64,000 nt of DNA from CAZKJL01 sp964553135 (GCA_964553135.1 CAZKJL010000001.1:682001-746000); one strand, 5' to 3'. Positions 32,534-41,759 are shown, counted from the stretch's first letter. The notes: a model not told the origin generated them from the sequence alone. Made by a program: numbers and translations.

Positions 32534-33142
32534 TTATGAGGCGCTGCAGACAGAAGCTAAATAGCTTTGATGCTTTTTGTACATTCGGTCATAGGATGCT
32601 GTATCAGATCTAAGCATGTATAAATGCGTACCGTCAGCCAGGGTACAGCAATCCATTTCGTGAAAAAACGGCGTTGGAAAGTCGCTTTGATTTGTAGTAC
32701 AAACTTTCGCAGATAGGTGTAAGGCAGTAGCTCCAATAATCATGTCCGGGACGGATATTCCACCTAAAATAGATAACGGTTCATTATTTTCTGATAAATA
32801 ATTTGATAGAAGATACATATAGCAGGACGCCAGTTGCATAGTTCCTTTATCAACATCAATTGGGTTGAATTGATTGATTCGATCAAGAGATGTTTCTAAT
32901 TGGTGCTTTGTATTTTTTCCACGAAAATATTCTAGTCTTGTAACGTAAGACACATTGATTTTATGGTCTGAAAACTTCGAAAGAAACGTAGCTATAATCG
33001 GCTGATTCTTTTTATTCTCTGATTTCATCACAGCACCTGTATCTAGCAAAATCCTACGCTCAATCCTTTCATTTGGAGATAAGCCTGAGAGATTTAATGA
33101 TTTCGGCAGTGGTATTGGATTCATGCGCAACAAGCTTAACAT
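32534..33142 (-). CDS. PIN-domain protein, VapC-type toxin candidate
   Basis: Low-GC gene, 202 aa. PIN ribonuclease pattern: RRILLDTGAVM (first Asp), VSYVTRLEYFRGK (Glu), SVPDMIIGATALHLSAKVCTTNQSDFP (second Asp, then T/N-x-x-D/F). These acidic residues bind Mg in the VapC fold. The N-terminal 30 residues before RRILLD overlap the upstream antitoxin-like ORF in another frame, so the true start may be nearer RRILLD. It is probably the toxin of a pair with the gene at 33069-33242. Confidence 0.7.
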   Translation of the reverse strand: MLSLLRMNPIPLPKSLNLSGLSPNERIERRILLDTGAVMKSENKKNQPIIATFLSKFSDHKINVSYVTRLEYFRGKNTKHQLETSLDRINQFNPIDVDKGTMQLASCYMYLLSNYLSENNEPLSILGGISVPDMIIGATALHLSAKVCTTNQSDFPTPFFHEMDCCTLADGTHLYMLRSDTASYDRMYKKHQSYLASVCSAS

Positions 33143-33242
33143 CCTTATTAAACTTTGATGCAGATCTTAATTCCACACGATTTACATTCTTACCCCTTCT
33201 AGAACTACCAGAAGTCTGCTGCAGACCATTCTTCAGCGTCAT
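33069..33242 (-). CDS. Small ribbon-helix-helix-like ORF, antitoxin candidate
   Basis: 57 aa, ATG at 33242, stop TGA at 33071-33069, overlapping the PIN gene's first codons in a different frame. The reading starts MTLKNGLQQTSGSSRRGKN, then NRVELRSASKFNKDVKLVA and HESNTTAEIIKSLRLISK. A short beta-like VEL followed by two helices with a turn at ESNTTAE resembles RHH (CopG/VapB-type) antitoxins. A well-formed promoter lies 24 bp upstream. Its position directly before and overlapping a PIN toxin fits a VapBC-type operon. Confidence 0.5.
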   Translation of the reverse strand: MTLKNGLQQTSGSSRRGKNVNRVELRSASKFNKDVKLVAHESNTTAEIIKSLRLISK

Positions 33243-33265
33243 GGAGGCGTGGGGAAAGCGATCAC

Positions 33266-33294
33266 ATCATAGATATTCCTTTAAATACATTCAA
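33266..33294 (-). promoter_or_regulatory. Promoter of the PIN/RHH pair
   Basis: The minus strand reads TTGAAT (33294-33289), 17-bp spacer, TATGAT (33271-33266). RNA would start near 33259, giving a leader of about 17 nt before the 57-aa ORF. Confidence 0.55.
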
Positions 33295-33325
33295 TTGCGT
33301 CTTCAATAAAAATGGGTTTCTCACC

Positions 33326-34015
33326 TTATTTGTGCTTGCCATTAGTTAACCAATTTCTTGTCTTTCCAGATATTTCAATTGCCAGATAGCCTGAAGCGGC
33401 ACAAATGAAATATGACAGTGCCCAACTCAGCCAGGTTAATTGATATTCCAATTCTAATGAAAACGAATACTGTTCTAATAATTTATCATCCGGACCACTG
33501 AGGCCCTTCGTGCCTGCATTTTTTAGAATTTGCTCAATGTTTTCCTCTGAGGCATCGTCATATTTCACATCTAAAACTCTAAAGCTAATAATTTCATTTT
33601 GCGGTGCAAAAATGCAATTTTTTTTCTTAGATGAGGAGTAATCAATATTTACCAATTTTCCTACTAGTATGGAGTTGGGAGCATTTGCTTCTACTGTAAA
33701 CGTTGAAATTAAGGATGCGCCTGTGCCAGATGGTTTTACACATATTTGTTGGACGAGCAATCCTTTGATTAGTGGGACAGGGCCATCGGGAGATTCATTT
33801 CGAACTTCGTAGAACATTGTCTGTTTCCACTCTGGGTTTCGCTCGCATACTTTGTTCTTACATGTTGTTTCAATATTCACAACTGTTCTAAAGGCAGGCC
33901 ATTTTCCATCATAAGAGCTAATTGTGGGCACCAAGAGAACAACCCAAGCAACCAATATTGCTAATCGAAAATCAAAGCTGTTGACTACTCGTGAGAAGAA
34001 ACTACTTTCTTTCAT
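33326..34015 (-). CDS. Low-GC membrane protein, 229 aa, unknown
   Basis: An N-terminal helix (FRLAILVAWVVLLVPTIS) and a C-terminal helix (WLSWALSYFICAASGYLAIEIS) enclose an outside domain with three or four cysteines (ETTCKNKVCERN, QQICVKP, KKNCIFAP). Base use is much lower in GC than tyrS, yet its ATG overlaps the tyrS stop (ATGA), so the low-GC block appears to have been joined exactly onto the tyrS transcript. Function unknown. Confidence 0.65.
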   Translation of the reverse strand: MKESSFFSRVVNSFDFRLAILVAWVVLLVPTISSYDGKWPAFRTVVNIETTCKNKVCERNPEWKQTMFYEVRNESPDGPVPLIKGLLVQQICVKPSGTGASLISTFTVEANAPNSILVGKLVNIDYSSSKKKNCIFAPQNEIISFRVLDVKYDDASEENIEQILKNAGTKGLSGPDDKLLEQYSFSLELEYQLTWLSWALSYFICAASGYLAIEISGKTRNWLTNGKHK

Positions 34016-35184
34016 TTGATAGAAATCTTCAAAAACTTCCTCTTCCCCACCTTCACAATCCCCTCCTCGGCTTTGGCGTCTGCGGACTTCACGGCCACGT
34101 CATTCACTTTGATACCGCCTTGTTCGATGAGTCTGCGGGCTTCGGACTTGCTCGCAACCGACTTGCTCGCAACCAGTGCATCGATGAGGCTCTCGCCTTT
34201 TTTGGCTTTGTACTCGGGCATATCGTCCGGCACGCCTTTGTTCTTAAACACGTTCTCGAATGCGGCTTCGGCGGTCTTGGCGTCTGCGGCTGAGTGGTAC
34301 ATCGTCACGATTTCTCGTGCCAAACGCATTTTGATGTCCTTGGGGTTTGCCTTCTTCGCCGCGAGCTCGGCGACCATCGCCTTCACTTCGGACATCGGAA
34401 TGCGCGTGCAGCATTCCAAGTATGCGGGAATGAGTTCGTCTTTTACCGAGAGAACCTTGCCGTACATATCGGCCGGCGCATCGGTGAGGTAGATGCAGTT
34501 GTCGTACGTCTTGCTCATTTTTCGGCCATCCGTTCCTTCGATGAGTTTGGTGGTGAGCACGAACTTCTCACGCTTGCCGTATGCCTTCTGTAGTTTGCGG
34601 CCGCAGAGCATGTTGAAGAGCTGGTCGTTGCCCCCGATTTCGCAGTCCACATCCAGCATCACGGAGTCGTAGCCTTGCATGAGCGGGTACAGAAATTCGT
34701 TGGGGCTGAGCTCTTCGCCCTTTTTGATGCGCTCCTGAAACATGTCGCGCTGCAGCATTTGCTGCACCGTGAAGTGGCTGAGCAGGCCCATGATTTGCGC
34801 GGTGTCCATTTTTTCCAGCCACTCGTGGTTGTGGCGAAGTTCCACCTTGGAAAAATCGAGAATGAGCGACGCCTGCTTTTTGTACGTCTCGAAGTTCTCC
34901 ATCACTTGCTCTTTCGTCAGAGGCGCGCGCATCGAGTCTCGTCCCGTCGGGTCACCGATCATCGCCGTAAAGCTGCCGATGAGGAAAATGACGTGATGCC
35001 CCGCATCTTGGAAAGATCGGAGCTTGAGAAGCGGAACGGAATGACCGATGTGCAGCAGGGCGCCCGTGGGGTCTATTCCAAGGTAAATGCGCAGCGGCTT
35101 GCCCGTTTTCAGCTTTGCTTCGGCCACGTTCAGGGGGACCACCTCTTGTACCGCCCGTGTTAAAAGTTCTTCTGCGTGTGTCAT
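34012..35184 (-). CDS. tyrS: Tyrosyl-tRNA synthetase
   Basis: Charges tRNA-Tyr. Class I motifs LHIGHSVPLLKLRSFQ (HIGH) and GRKMSKTYDNCIYL (KMSKS) are intact. FLIGSFTAMIGDPTGRDSMR, YPLMQGYDSVMLDVDCEIGGNDQLFN and a C-terminal S4 RNA-binding domain (SEARRLIEQGGIKVNDVAVKSADA) complete the protein. 390 aa is typical of the shorter TyrZ-like/bacterial type. It diverges from the pseudouridine synthase gene. Confidence 0.96.
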   Translation of the reverse strand: MTHAEELLTRAVQEVVPLNVAEAKLKTGKPLRIYLGIDPTGALLHIGHSVPLLKLRSFQDAGHHVIFLIGSFTAMIGDPTGRDSMRAPLTKEQVMENFETYKKQASLILDFSKVELRHNHEWLEKMDTAQIMGLLSHFTVQQMLQRDMFQERIKKGEELSPNEFLYPLMQGYDSVMLDVDCEIGGNDQLFNMLCGRKLQKAYGKREKFVLTTKLIEGTDGRKMSKTYDNCIYLTDAPADMYGKVLSVKDELIPAYLECCTRIPMSEVKAMVAELAAKKANPKDIKMRLAREIVTMYHSAADAKTAEAAFENVFKNKGVPDDMPEYKAKKGESLIDALVASKSVASKSEARRLIEQGGIKVNDVAVKSADAKAEEGIVKVGKRKFLKISIK

Positions 35185-35213
35185 CTTTGCCTAGAGTGCG
35201 GCATACTCCGTGT

Positions 35214-36179
35214 ATGAGTCAAACAGCGAACAGTAGCGGTGGAGACAAAACGGTCGTCGTCACGGGCGGTGGCCTGCGCTTGGACCAGTTCCTGGCCCAG
35301 CAGGAGGGCATCAAGAGCCGCAGCGCAGCCGCCAAGCTCATCGATGCGGGCAACGTGCGAGTGAATGGTGCAAAAGAGAAAAGGTCGTCCACTCTCATGC
35401 GCGAGGGTGACAAAGTCACCTACGACCTGCCGCGCGGCGCCGAGGTGCCGAGTGAAAGCGGCAAGACCACTCCCCTGCCCATCTTGCACGAGGATGACCA
35501 CTGCTTCGTCATCCGGAAGCCCGCGGGGCTCGCGGTGCAGCCCGGTACGGGCATGGAAGAAGGCGAGGAAACCGTCATCTCCGCTCTCAAGCCTTTGTTC
35601 CGCGAGCGCAATCTTCCGTTCTCGGAAGCCGAGGTGTTGGTCCATCGCTTGGACAAAGACACGACCGGGTGCCTCCTCATCGCCAAAACTCCCGAGGCCC
35701 ATATGAAGCTCCAAGAGCAGTTCGCCGGACGCACCGTGGAAAAAGCATACCTTGCACTCGTCAGTGGCCAGCCGAACCCGGCATCGGCGATCATCGATGC
35801 GCCCATCGGCAGGCACGGCAACGAACGCACGAAGATGTCCGTCATGCAGCCCATCGGGGCCCGTGAATCGCGTACGACGTACCGCACCATCGGCAAGGCA
35901 CAAGGAGTCGCGCTTGTGGAATGCGATCTCCATACGGGACGCACGCACCAAATCCGCGTGCACATGCAGAGCATCGGTCACCCGGTGCTCGGCGATGACA
36001 CGTACTGCACCAAAGCATCGAAAGACGTTTCCAAGGATGTGGGTGCCGACTTCATGTGTCTGCACGCATGGAAGCTGTCGTTCAAATCCCCGTCCGGAAA
36101 AAAAGTGAGCGTCCAGTGTCCCCTGCCGAAAAGATTCGAGAATCTTCTCACGAAGCTCGAGATCAAGATTCCGTCGTAG
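35214..36179 (+). CDS. rluD: RluA-family 23S rRNA pseudouridine synthase (RluD-like)
   Basis: Isomerises uridines in large-subunit rRNA. N-terminal S4 domain (GGLRLDQFLAQQEGIKSRSAAAKLIDAGNVRVNG), then the catalytic core: PLPILHEDDHCFVIRKPAGLAVQPG, LVHRLDKDTTGCLLIAKTPEAHMKLQEQF with the catalytic Asp in HRLDKDTTG, EKAYLALVSG, and CDLHTGRTHQIRVHMQSIGHPVLGDDTY. 321 aa is normal. The start ATG at 35214 is chosen over an in-frame TTG farther upstream that would run back into tyrS. The exact target site cannot be told. Confidence 0.9.
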   Translation: MSQTANSSGGDKTVVVTGGGLRLDQFLAQQEGIKSRSAAAKLIDAGNVRVNGAKEKRSSTLMREGDKVTYDLPRGAEVPSESGKTTPLPILHEDDHCFVIRKPAGLAVQPGTGMEEGEETVISALKPLFRERNLPFSEAEVLVHRLDKDTTGCLLIAKTPEAHMKLQEQFAGRTVEKAYLALVSGQPNPASAIIDAPIGRHGNERTKMSVMQPIGARESRTTYRTIGKAQGVALVECDLHTGRTHQIRVHMQSIGHPVLGDDTYCTKASKDVSKDVGADFMCLHAWKLSFKSPSGKKVSVQCPLPKRFENLLTKLEIKIPS

Positions 36180-36183
36180 TGTT

Positions 36184-37926
36184 TTACGGCTCGAAGTTCA
36201 CGACGTACTCGAGCACGTCGAGGATTTCGCCGTCACTGTTTCTGGCGACGATGCGGTACACGTTGCGGCCGCGCTTCATGGTGCCGAGTTCCGTGGAGGC
36301 GATGTACTTCCAGTTGATGCTGCCGGGGGTGTAGAGCGAGAGCGTGTAGCCGTTCACGGAGATGCTGTTTGTGAGCGACGAAGTCTTTCCTTCGATGGAG
36401 AACTCACTGTCCGTGCTGTCCGTCTGCGTTCCTGCGGTCGGCTTTTCCACGGTAAGCGTTCCGGGAGAAATCGGCGGGTTCTGCTTGATGGGTGGCTGTG
36501 ACGAAGCAGTCGCTCCCGTGGACGTGGGAGGTGCGGGAGAATCGGTCACGACGATCTTGATGGAACGAGCGGGACTCTTGTTGCCATCGGCATCCAGCGC
36601 CACGACGGAGTACGTGTTCTCGCCGACGTTCATGTTGCTGAGCGCGGTGCTCGCGAGGTAGCTCCACGTCTTGCTGCCCGGCTTGAAGAGCTGCAGGCGG
36701 TAGTCGTTCACCATGATGCCCGCGGTGTTCGGCGGAGCCTCACCCGTGATCTCCACTTCGCGCTGCGTGGTCGTGAGCGTCTCACCTGAACCGACGGGAG
36801 ACTTGAATCGAACGGGCTCCACGACGGCCTTGTACGTGTTCGTCACCGTGCGCTCGATCTTGGAGAGCGGAATGCCCTGCGCGTCTTGGGCTTCCACGGA
36901 AATCACCATCGACGGGTCTTTGGTCATGCTGAGGTCCACCGAGAACGAGCGATCGCTTTTGATCGTCACGTTCTGACCGTTCACGAGAACCTGCGACACT
37001 TTGGCGTTCACTTTTCCGGCGACGGTGACCGTGCGTGCGTTCACTTCCACGCGGTTCTGCGGTGAGGTCACAATGAGCGGATCATCGCTGTTCGTTGCGG
37101 CGGACGAGCTGCTTCCACCCGTTCCCACATCGGGAATGGTCGTTGCTTGCGAGTAGCTGGAGATGAGGAATTCATCACGCAAGAGTGCGGCCGTCACGGG
37201 GTCGCGGAAATCGTACGGATCGTGTCCTTGGCTGATGGATGCCTTGGCATCCTCGGTGAGCGAGAAGTACTGGCCTTCGCCCACGAAGATCACGGGCTCG
37301 GTTTTCGTGAACGTTGCGGTGACCTTGAGTCCCACGCCCGATGCGCGAACGACGTTGATGAGCGATGCACTCAGCAGTGCGCCTGCGGACGCAGGGACTT
37401 CGGCGGAGTAGTTGGAGGTGCTCACGGTGCGGACGATGGCACCCGTAAAGGACTCGGCGGTTGCAGTGGCTACCCACACGCGGCCCGAGCGAATCTCGGC
37501 GGCGATCTGCGACGTGCCGTCTTGCTGATGGTCGGACGTTGCGATGCGAAGATCCGACGCTTGATCGAGACGAATCTTGGTTCCGTCGAAGAACTGGAGC
37601 GTGGCGTCCCCCGCTCCGCGAGTTGCGACCGCGTCACCGGCGTAGAGCTTGAGGTTCGTTTCGGCGCGCTGCCACTCCTCTCCTTGGAGCGACACCTGGA
37701 CGTTGTCCGTGCTGCGCACGGTGAGCACGGCCGCGGTCTTGCGGCCGATGGAGTGATCCAGCATGCCAAGAAGCGTCGATGCGACGTACCACACCACGAT
37801 CAAAATGACGGCGACCATCACCGCTCGTACGAGTACGGTCGGCTTACGGTCGTTCGATCCGACCAGATACTGACGGCGGCGGTGCCGAGGCAACATTGGT
37901 TCGCTATCATAAGCGACTTCGCTCAT
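36184..37926 (-). CDS. Membrane-anchored FecR-like protein with beta-sandwich repeats
   Basis: 580 aa. Basic cytoplasmic start, one membrane helix (VLVRAVMVAVILIVVWYVASTLLGML), then a FecR-like domain (residues about 70-190: WQRAETNLKLYAGDAVATRGAGDATLQFFDGTKIRLDQASDLRI) and at least three beta-sandwich modules. Two of them are close repeats sharing 'ISVNGYTLSLYTPGSINWKYIAS' and 'IMVNDYRLQLFKPGSKTWSYLAS'-type cores, separated by a Pro/Ser-rich linker. Probably a cell-surface protein. The start is placed at MSEVAYD so it does not overlap the ATPase gene 20 bp upstream, with which it likely forms an operon. Confidence 0.7.
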   Translation of the reverse strand: MSEVAYDSEPMLPRHRRRQYLVGSNDRKPTVLVRAVMVAVILIVVWYVASTLLGMLDHSIGRKTAAVLTVRSTDNVQVSLQGEEWQRAETNLKLYAGDAVATRGAGDATLQFFDGTKIRLDQASDLRIATSDHQQDGTSQIAAEIRSGRVWVATATAESFTGAIVRTVSTSNYSAEVPASAGALLSASLINVVRASGVGLKVTATFTKTEPVIFVGEGQYFSLTEDAKASISQGHDPYDFRDPVTAALLRDEFLISSYSQATTIPDVGTGGSSSSAATNSDDPLIVTSPQNRVEVNARTVTVAGKVNAKVSQVLVNGQNVTIKSDRSFSVDLSMTKDPSMVISVEAQDAQGIPLSKIERTVTNTYKAVVEPVRFKSPVGSGETLTTTQREVEITGEAPPNTAGIMVNDYRLQLFKPGSKTWSYLASTALSNMNVGENTYSVVALDADGNKSPARSIKIVVTDSPAPPTSTGATASSQPPIKQNPPISPGTLTVEKPTAGTQTDSTDSEFSIEGKTSSLTNSISVNGYTLSLYTPGSINWKYIASTELGTMKRGRNVYRIVARNSDGEILDVLEYVVNFEP

Positions 37927-37945
37927 GAGGTGCAACCCATTCGCG

Positions 37946-39061
37946 TTAACTGACGGTGACACGTTCCACCTCGGCTTTGGTGGTTACGTTTTCGGCGATC
38001 ATTTTGTCTCCCCACTCGTGCATGGTGAGGAATCCTTCCTTCTTGGCGACCGCGGCGATCTCACTCGAGGTGGCCTGGCTCAGGATGAGGTTGCGGATCG
38101 GTTCCGATGCGATGAGCAGTTCCGGGAGCGCGAGCTGACCCGTGTAAAAACCGGGCTCGCTCTCCGTGTGTTTGGCGAGGTCGGCGCGGATGGCGGGGTT
38201 CGTGGTGCGCACCAAGCGCTGAGCGAGAACGGCGCGCAGTGCGGGCGCGAACGTGTAGGTGCTCACACCCATGGAGAGCAGACGCGGAATGGCTTCGATG
38301 GCGGAGTTGGTGTGGAGGGTGGCGAGCACCAAGTGACCGGTGAGCGAGGCATCGATGGCCGTCTGCGCCGTCTCTTGGTCGCGGATTTCTCCCACGAGGA
38401 TGATGTCCGGGTCGTGACGGAGAATGGAGCGCAGTCCCGAGGCAAATGTGTAACCGTGCTCGGAATCGATCTGACTTTGGATGATGTCCTTGAGCTCATA
38501 TTCCACGGGATCCTCGAGCGTGATGATGTTGCGGTCTTTGCCGGAGAGCGTGGAAAGCAGTGCGTACAGCGTCGTCGTTTTACCGGAGCCGGTGGGACCC
38601 GTGACGAGGATCAGTCCGTTCGGGAGTTCGGCGAGATCTGCGAGCTGCTTTTTGATCTCGGGCGGGAAACCGAGTTTCTCGAGCGGAACGATACCGCGGT
38701 CCGGGTCGAGCAAGCGCAGCGTGTACGCCTCACCGAAACGGGAGGGCAAGCTTGCGACACGAACGTTGACCATGCGTCCTGCGGCCGGGAACACGTACTG
38801 TCCGTCTTGGGCGACGTTCTCCACGTTCAGCTTCAACTTGGCTTTGAATTTGATGCGGCGTTTCATCGTCTCGAACGTATCTTTGGAGACCGTCAAAAGG
38901 GTCTGCAGTACGCCGAGATCGCGCCACTGAATCTTCACCCCGTTCTTCTGCGGGTTCACGTGAATGTCGGAAATGCCGTTTTTGATGGCTTCCTGTTCCA
39001 GAGTGGACAGGAGTTCCTCGCCTTGGAGGTTTTCGAGCTTCTTGGGATCGATTGAAGGCAT
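37946..39061 (-). CDS. GspE/PilB-family secretion ATPase
   Basis: Hexameric ATPase of the type II secretion / type IV pilus class. The short N-domain is followed by Walker A ILVTGPTGSGKTTTLYALLS, the Asp box (ITLEDPVEYELKDIIQSQI), Walker B RHDPDIILVGEIRDQETA and the His box VLATLHTNSAIEAIPRL. At 371 aa it lacks the long N-terminal domain of PilB/GspE and the zinc CxxC loop. It stands without pilin or PilC genes nearby. An extended -10 (TGATATAAT) on the minus strand ends about 7 bp before the ATG. Confidence 0.9.
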   Translation of the reverse strand: MPSIDPKKLENLQGEELLSTLEQEAIKNGISDIHVNPQKNGVKIQWRDLGVLQTLLTVSKDTFETMKRRIKFKAKLKLNVENVAQDGQYVFPAAGRMVNVRVASLPSRFGEAYTLRLLDPDRGIVPLEKLGFPPEIKKQLADLAELPNGLILVTGPTGSGKTTTLYALLSTLSGKDRNIITLEDPVEYELKDIIQSQIDSEHGYTFASGLRSILRHDPDIILVGEIRDQETAQTAIDASLTGHLVLATLHTNSAIEAIPRLLSMGVSTYTFAPALRAVLAQRLVRTTNPAIRADLAKHTESEPGFYTGQLALPELLIASEPIRNLILSQATSSEIAAVAKKEGFLTMHEWGDKMIAENVTTKAEVERVTVS

Positions 39062-39140
39062 CGCATTATTATATCATAAAATGGCCTTTTTTCCCAGGTC
39101 CCCTGAGCCTCCAACGACGCATTTTGGGGCGTTTCGTACC

Positions 39141-40160
39141 CTATTTGACCGGCGTGGGTTGCACCACTTCGATCACGGGAGCGGTGGGTGCGATTTTCGG
39201 CATACTCGAAAATTCCTCGCCCCTTTCGATCAAGTACGAATCCGCGATGCTCAGGCACCATTTGTGGAACGGCGCGATAATGTGACTGCCGGGACAACCG
39301 ATCACTGATGGCCAAATCATCCCCTTTCCTTCCTCGGTCATTTTTTGGCGAACTTTTTCAAAGAGTTCAGGCGAAAAACGAATCTCCGGGTCTTGCTCCG
39401 AGCCGTGCAACTCGAAGTATTCGCTTTTCATCAGGGGCACCTGCGGGTTCGGATATTTTTCATCCGTCTCCATTCCTCGCAAAATCAGGTTCACATGATG
39501 CATCACCTGCAAATGAGTTTTGGCCAGCACGCCGAGCACGGGCAGCGTACGCTTGCAAAGAAGATGCCATTCGTCGCGACTCGGCGGCCTGTCGTATTTT
39601 TCGGCGAAGAGAGTGTGTGAAACATCGAAGAGGCTCCACGTTATTTTTCGCGCCGTTCCGAATCCCTGAGAAAGCAGCGTAATCAGATCGAATTCGGGCA
39701 TTCTCGACAAGATCGCACGTCGCTTCGGTGCGGTTTGGTACAGTGAGGCAAAAAGGGCGTGAGCAGTTTTCCGACATTGTTCGATCGTTTCCTGCGTGAT
39801 GAGGCGAACGGACTCATTCATGAGCATCGGAAACATGTTCACCGTCTCCGTGCGTGATTGCGCGGAATTCATTTCATCTTCCAATTTCTCCGCCGTGAGC
39901 CACGTTCGCTCTTTGGCCAACTCTGTTTTGAACAAATGATCACTCTTGTTTCCCTCGAGCAGTCCGAGCCCGTCGGGTGAATCTTCCCGCAATGCTTCGA
40001 GCGATGCGGTCCATTGTGTCTTGAGCAACGCTTCCACATCTCGGTAAAAATCGATCTTCGCCTCGGTCTTCGAATTCCTCATTCCGTTGAGGTGAAGATC
40101 TTCGTGCAGCTTGTCGAATTCCTGCTTCATCGATGGACGATCTTTTTGAGCGAAATTCAT
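39141..40160 (-). CDS. Hypothetical protein, 339 aa
   Basis: Unrecognised soluble protein, mostly helical, with somewhat lower GC than its neighbours. The last third contains YFELHGSEQDPEIRFSPELFEKV and IGCPGSHIIAPFHKWCLSIADSYL. The placement of FEL...P...CP resembles the 314-aa protein at 11097. No signal peptide or membrane span. It stands alone between the PilB gene and nadK with A/T-rich flanks. Confidence 0.65.
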   Translation of the reverse strand: MNFAQKDRPSMKQEFDKLHEDLHLNGMRNSKTEAKIDFYRDVEALLKTQWTASLEALREDSPDGLGLLEGNKSDHLFKTELAKERTWLTAEKLEDEMNSAQSRTETVNMFPMLMNESVRLITQETIEQCRKTAHALFASLYQTAPKRRAILSRMPEFDLITLLSQGFGTARKITWSLFDVSHTLFAEKYDRPPSRDEWHLLCKRTLPVLGVLAKTHLQVMHHVNLILRGMETDEKYPNPQVPLMKSEYFELHGSEQDPEIRFSPELFEKVRQKMTEEGKGMIWPSVIGCPGSHIIAPFHKWCLSIADSYLIERGEEFSSMPKIAPTAPVIEVVQPTPVK

Positions 40161-40217
40161 AGTGATATCAAACTATAAATACGCATATTTGTCCATATAT
40201 CAAAAAGGTCTAAATCG

Positions 40218-41102
40218 TCATTCCTCAAGCCTTTCACCCCATTTCAGCTTGCTGCGGAGCGTCGAAAAGAATGTCTCTTCACTGCGACGGATGAACTTCA
40301 CGGTTTCCTTGGCGATGATGAGGTGCACGGTGTCCTTGTGCGCGAGCGTCACGTACGTCTGGCCGTCGAGCGTGAGGCTCACTTGGACGTCGCCGAATTT
40401 GTTTTGCTTCGTGAGAATCGTCACCTCCACTTCGTCGTCGCCCGGAAGCACGATGGGTTTCTGGCTGAAGCTGTGCGGATTGATCGGCGTGAGAATCGTC
40501 GCGCGAAGTTCGGGATGCACGATGGGTCCGCCCGCGGCGAGCGAGTATGCCGTCGAGCCCGTCGGAGTAGCGATGATGATGCCGTCGGCATGGAACGTGG
40601 CGAGGTCGTCGCCGTTCACGGACGTTTTCAAATCGATGAGACGTGAGATGGCTCCCTGCGACACGACGGCTTCGTTGAGCACTTTGCCCTTCCAGAGCGT
40701 CTTCTTGCCGCGTGTGGCCGATACGTCGAGGAGACTGCGTTCTTCGGTTTTTCCTCTCCCGCGCAAAAAATACGGCAGCAGTTCCTCGGTTTCACCGATC
40801 TGCATCTCGGCCAAAAATCCGATGGTTCCTTTGTTGATGGTGAGTACGGGTACCGAGAAATCGTCCATCTCGCGCACGGTCCGGAGAATCGTTCCGTCGC
40901 CGCCGAGGACGATGAGCAGATCCACCTCGTTGCAGCGCTTGAATGTTTTGCGCTTGCCCGCGATGGACTTGCAGCGCTTGTCATCGAGCAACGCTTTGGC
41001 ACCGCAGTCTTCCACGATGCGGCACACGTGGAGGATGGAGTTTTCACTCTCGGCGATATCGGAGCGTGCGGTCACGCCGACGGTCTTGTACTGAAGCGGC
41101 AT
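40218..41102 (-). CDS. nadK: NAD kinase
   Basis: Phosphorylates NAD to NADP. Family signature LIVLGGDGTILRTVREM, then TINKGTIGFLAEM, SLLDVSA, LNEAVVSQGAISRLIDLKTSVNGDDLATFHADGIIIATPTGSTAYSLAAGGPIVHPE and LPGDDEVEVTI. 294 aa is typical. An extended -10 on the minus strand (TGCTAAAAT) ends about 6 bp before the ATG, again near-leaderless. Confidence 0.96.
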   Translation of the reverse strand: MPLQYKTVGVTARSDIAESENSILHVCRIVEDCGAKALLDDKRCKSIAGKRKTFKRCNEVDLLIVLGGDGTILRTVREMDDFSVPVLTINKGTIGFLAEMQIGETEELLPYFLRGRGKTEERSLLDVSATRGKKTLWKGKVLNEAVVSQGAISRLIDLKTSVNGDDLATFHADGIIIATPTGSTAYSLAAGGPIVHPELRATILTPINPHSFSQKPIVLPGDDEVEVTILTKQNKFGDVQVSLTLDGQTYVTLAHKDTVHLIIAKETVKFIRRSEETFFSTLRSKLKWGERLEE

Positions 41103-41156
41103 AAACGCATTTTAGCACGGTTTCGGACATGGAATCAGGGGGCATTTTTCGGTATC

Positions 41157-41759
41157 ATGGAACCGATGCTTGAAAAGTTTTTGCGCGTCCTTCGGGCGAT
41201 GGAGCTGGAAGAGAAAATCCTCCACATCGGAGTCGTCATCGGCATATTCGGACTCTTCATTCCGTGGCTCGGCGGACAGTGGTACGGCAATACCCAGCAG
41301 TGGAGCGGATTCGGGTTCCACACCGGTTTCATCGGCCATGCCGTGTTCTTCATCGAGCTCTTCATCTTGGCATCCGGAGTCTCCCCGCTCGTCGGTGGAC
41401 CCGTCCTGGTCCGCAAGTCCAAGCGCGCCGCGGTGCGCTTGCAGCTCACGAGCATCTGCACCATTTTGCTCATCGCCGCGTTCACGATTCTCCTGCGCCT
41501 CACTTCCGAGGCTTCCGGTGCAGAAATCCGCTTCGGCATCTACATCGCCATCGTCGGCAGCGCCCTTGCCACGTTGTATGCATTCCTGGAATATCAGGAA
41601 GAGCTGAAGCGCCAGGCCCAGGCCTTGTTCCATCATCCCGATGAGCAAGCACCCAAACCCAAGCCGCAGCCCGAACCGTTCCCCGAAGATCGTCCTCCCC
41701 CGCCTCCGCCTCCCCCGCCGATGCCCGTGGAGGAACATCACCTCTTCTCCAAGCCATGA
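41157..41759 (+). CDS. Membrane protein with proline-rich tail, 200 aa
   Basis: Three to four hydrophobic helices (ILHIGVVIGIFGLFIPWLGG; GHAVFFIELFILASGVSPL; LTSICTILLIAAFTILL; FGIYIAIVGSALATLYAFL) and a C-terminal cytoplasmic tail rich in Pro (PKPKPQPEPFPEDRPPPPPPPPP). No family recognised. Its stop overlaps the start of the next gene (ATGA), so the two are coupled. Confidence 0.65.
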   Translation: MEPMLEKFLRVLRAMELEEKILHIGVVIGIFGLFIPWLGGQWYGNTQQWSGFGFHTGFIGHAVFFIELFILASGVSPLVGGPVLVRKSKRAAVRLQLTSICTILLIAAFTILLRLTSEASGAEIRFGIYIAIVGSALATLYAFLEYQEELKRQAQALFHHPDEQAPKPKPQPEPFPEDRPPPPPPPPPMPVEEHHLFSKP

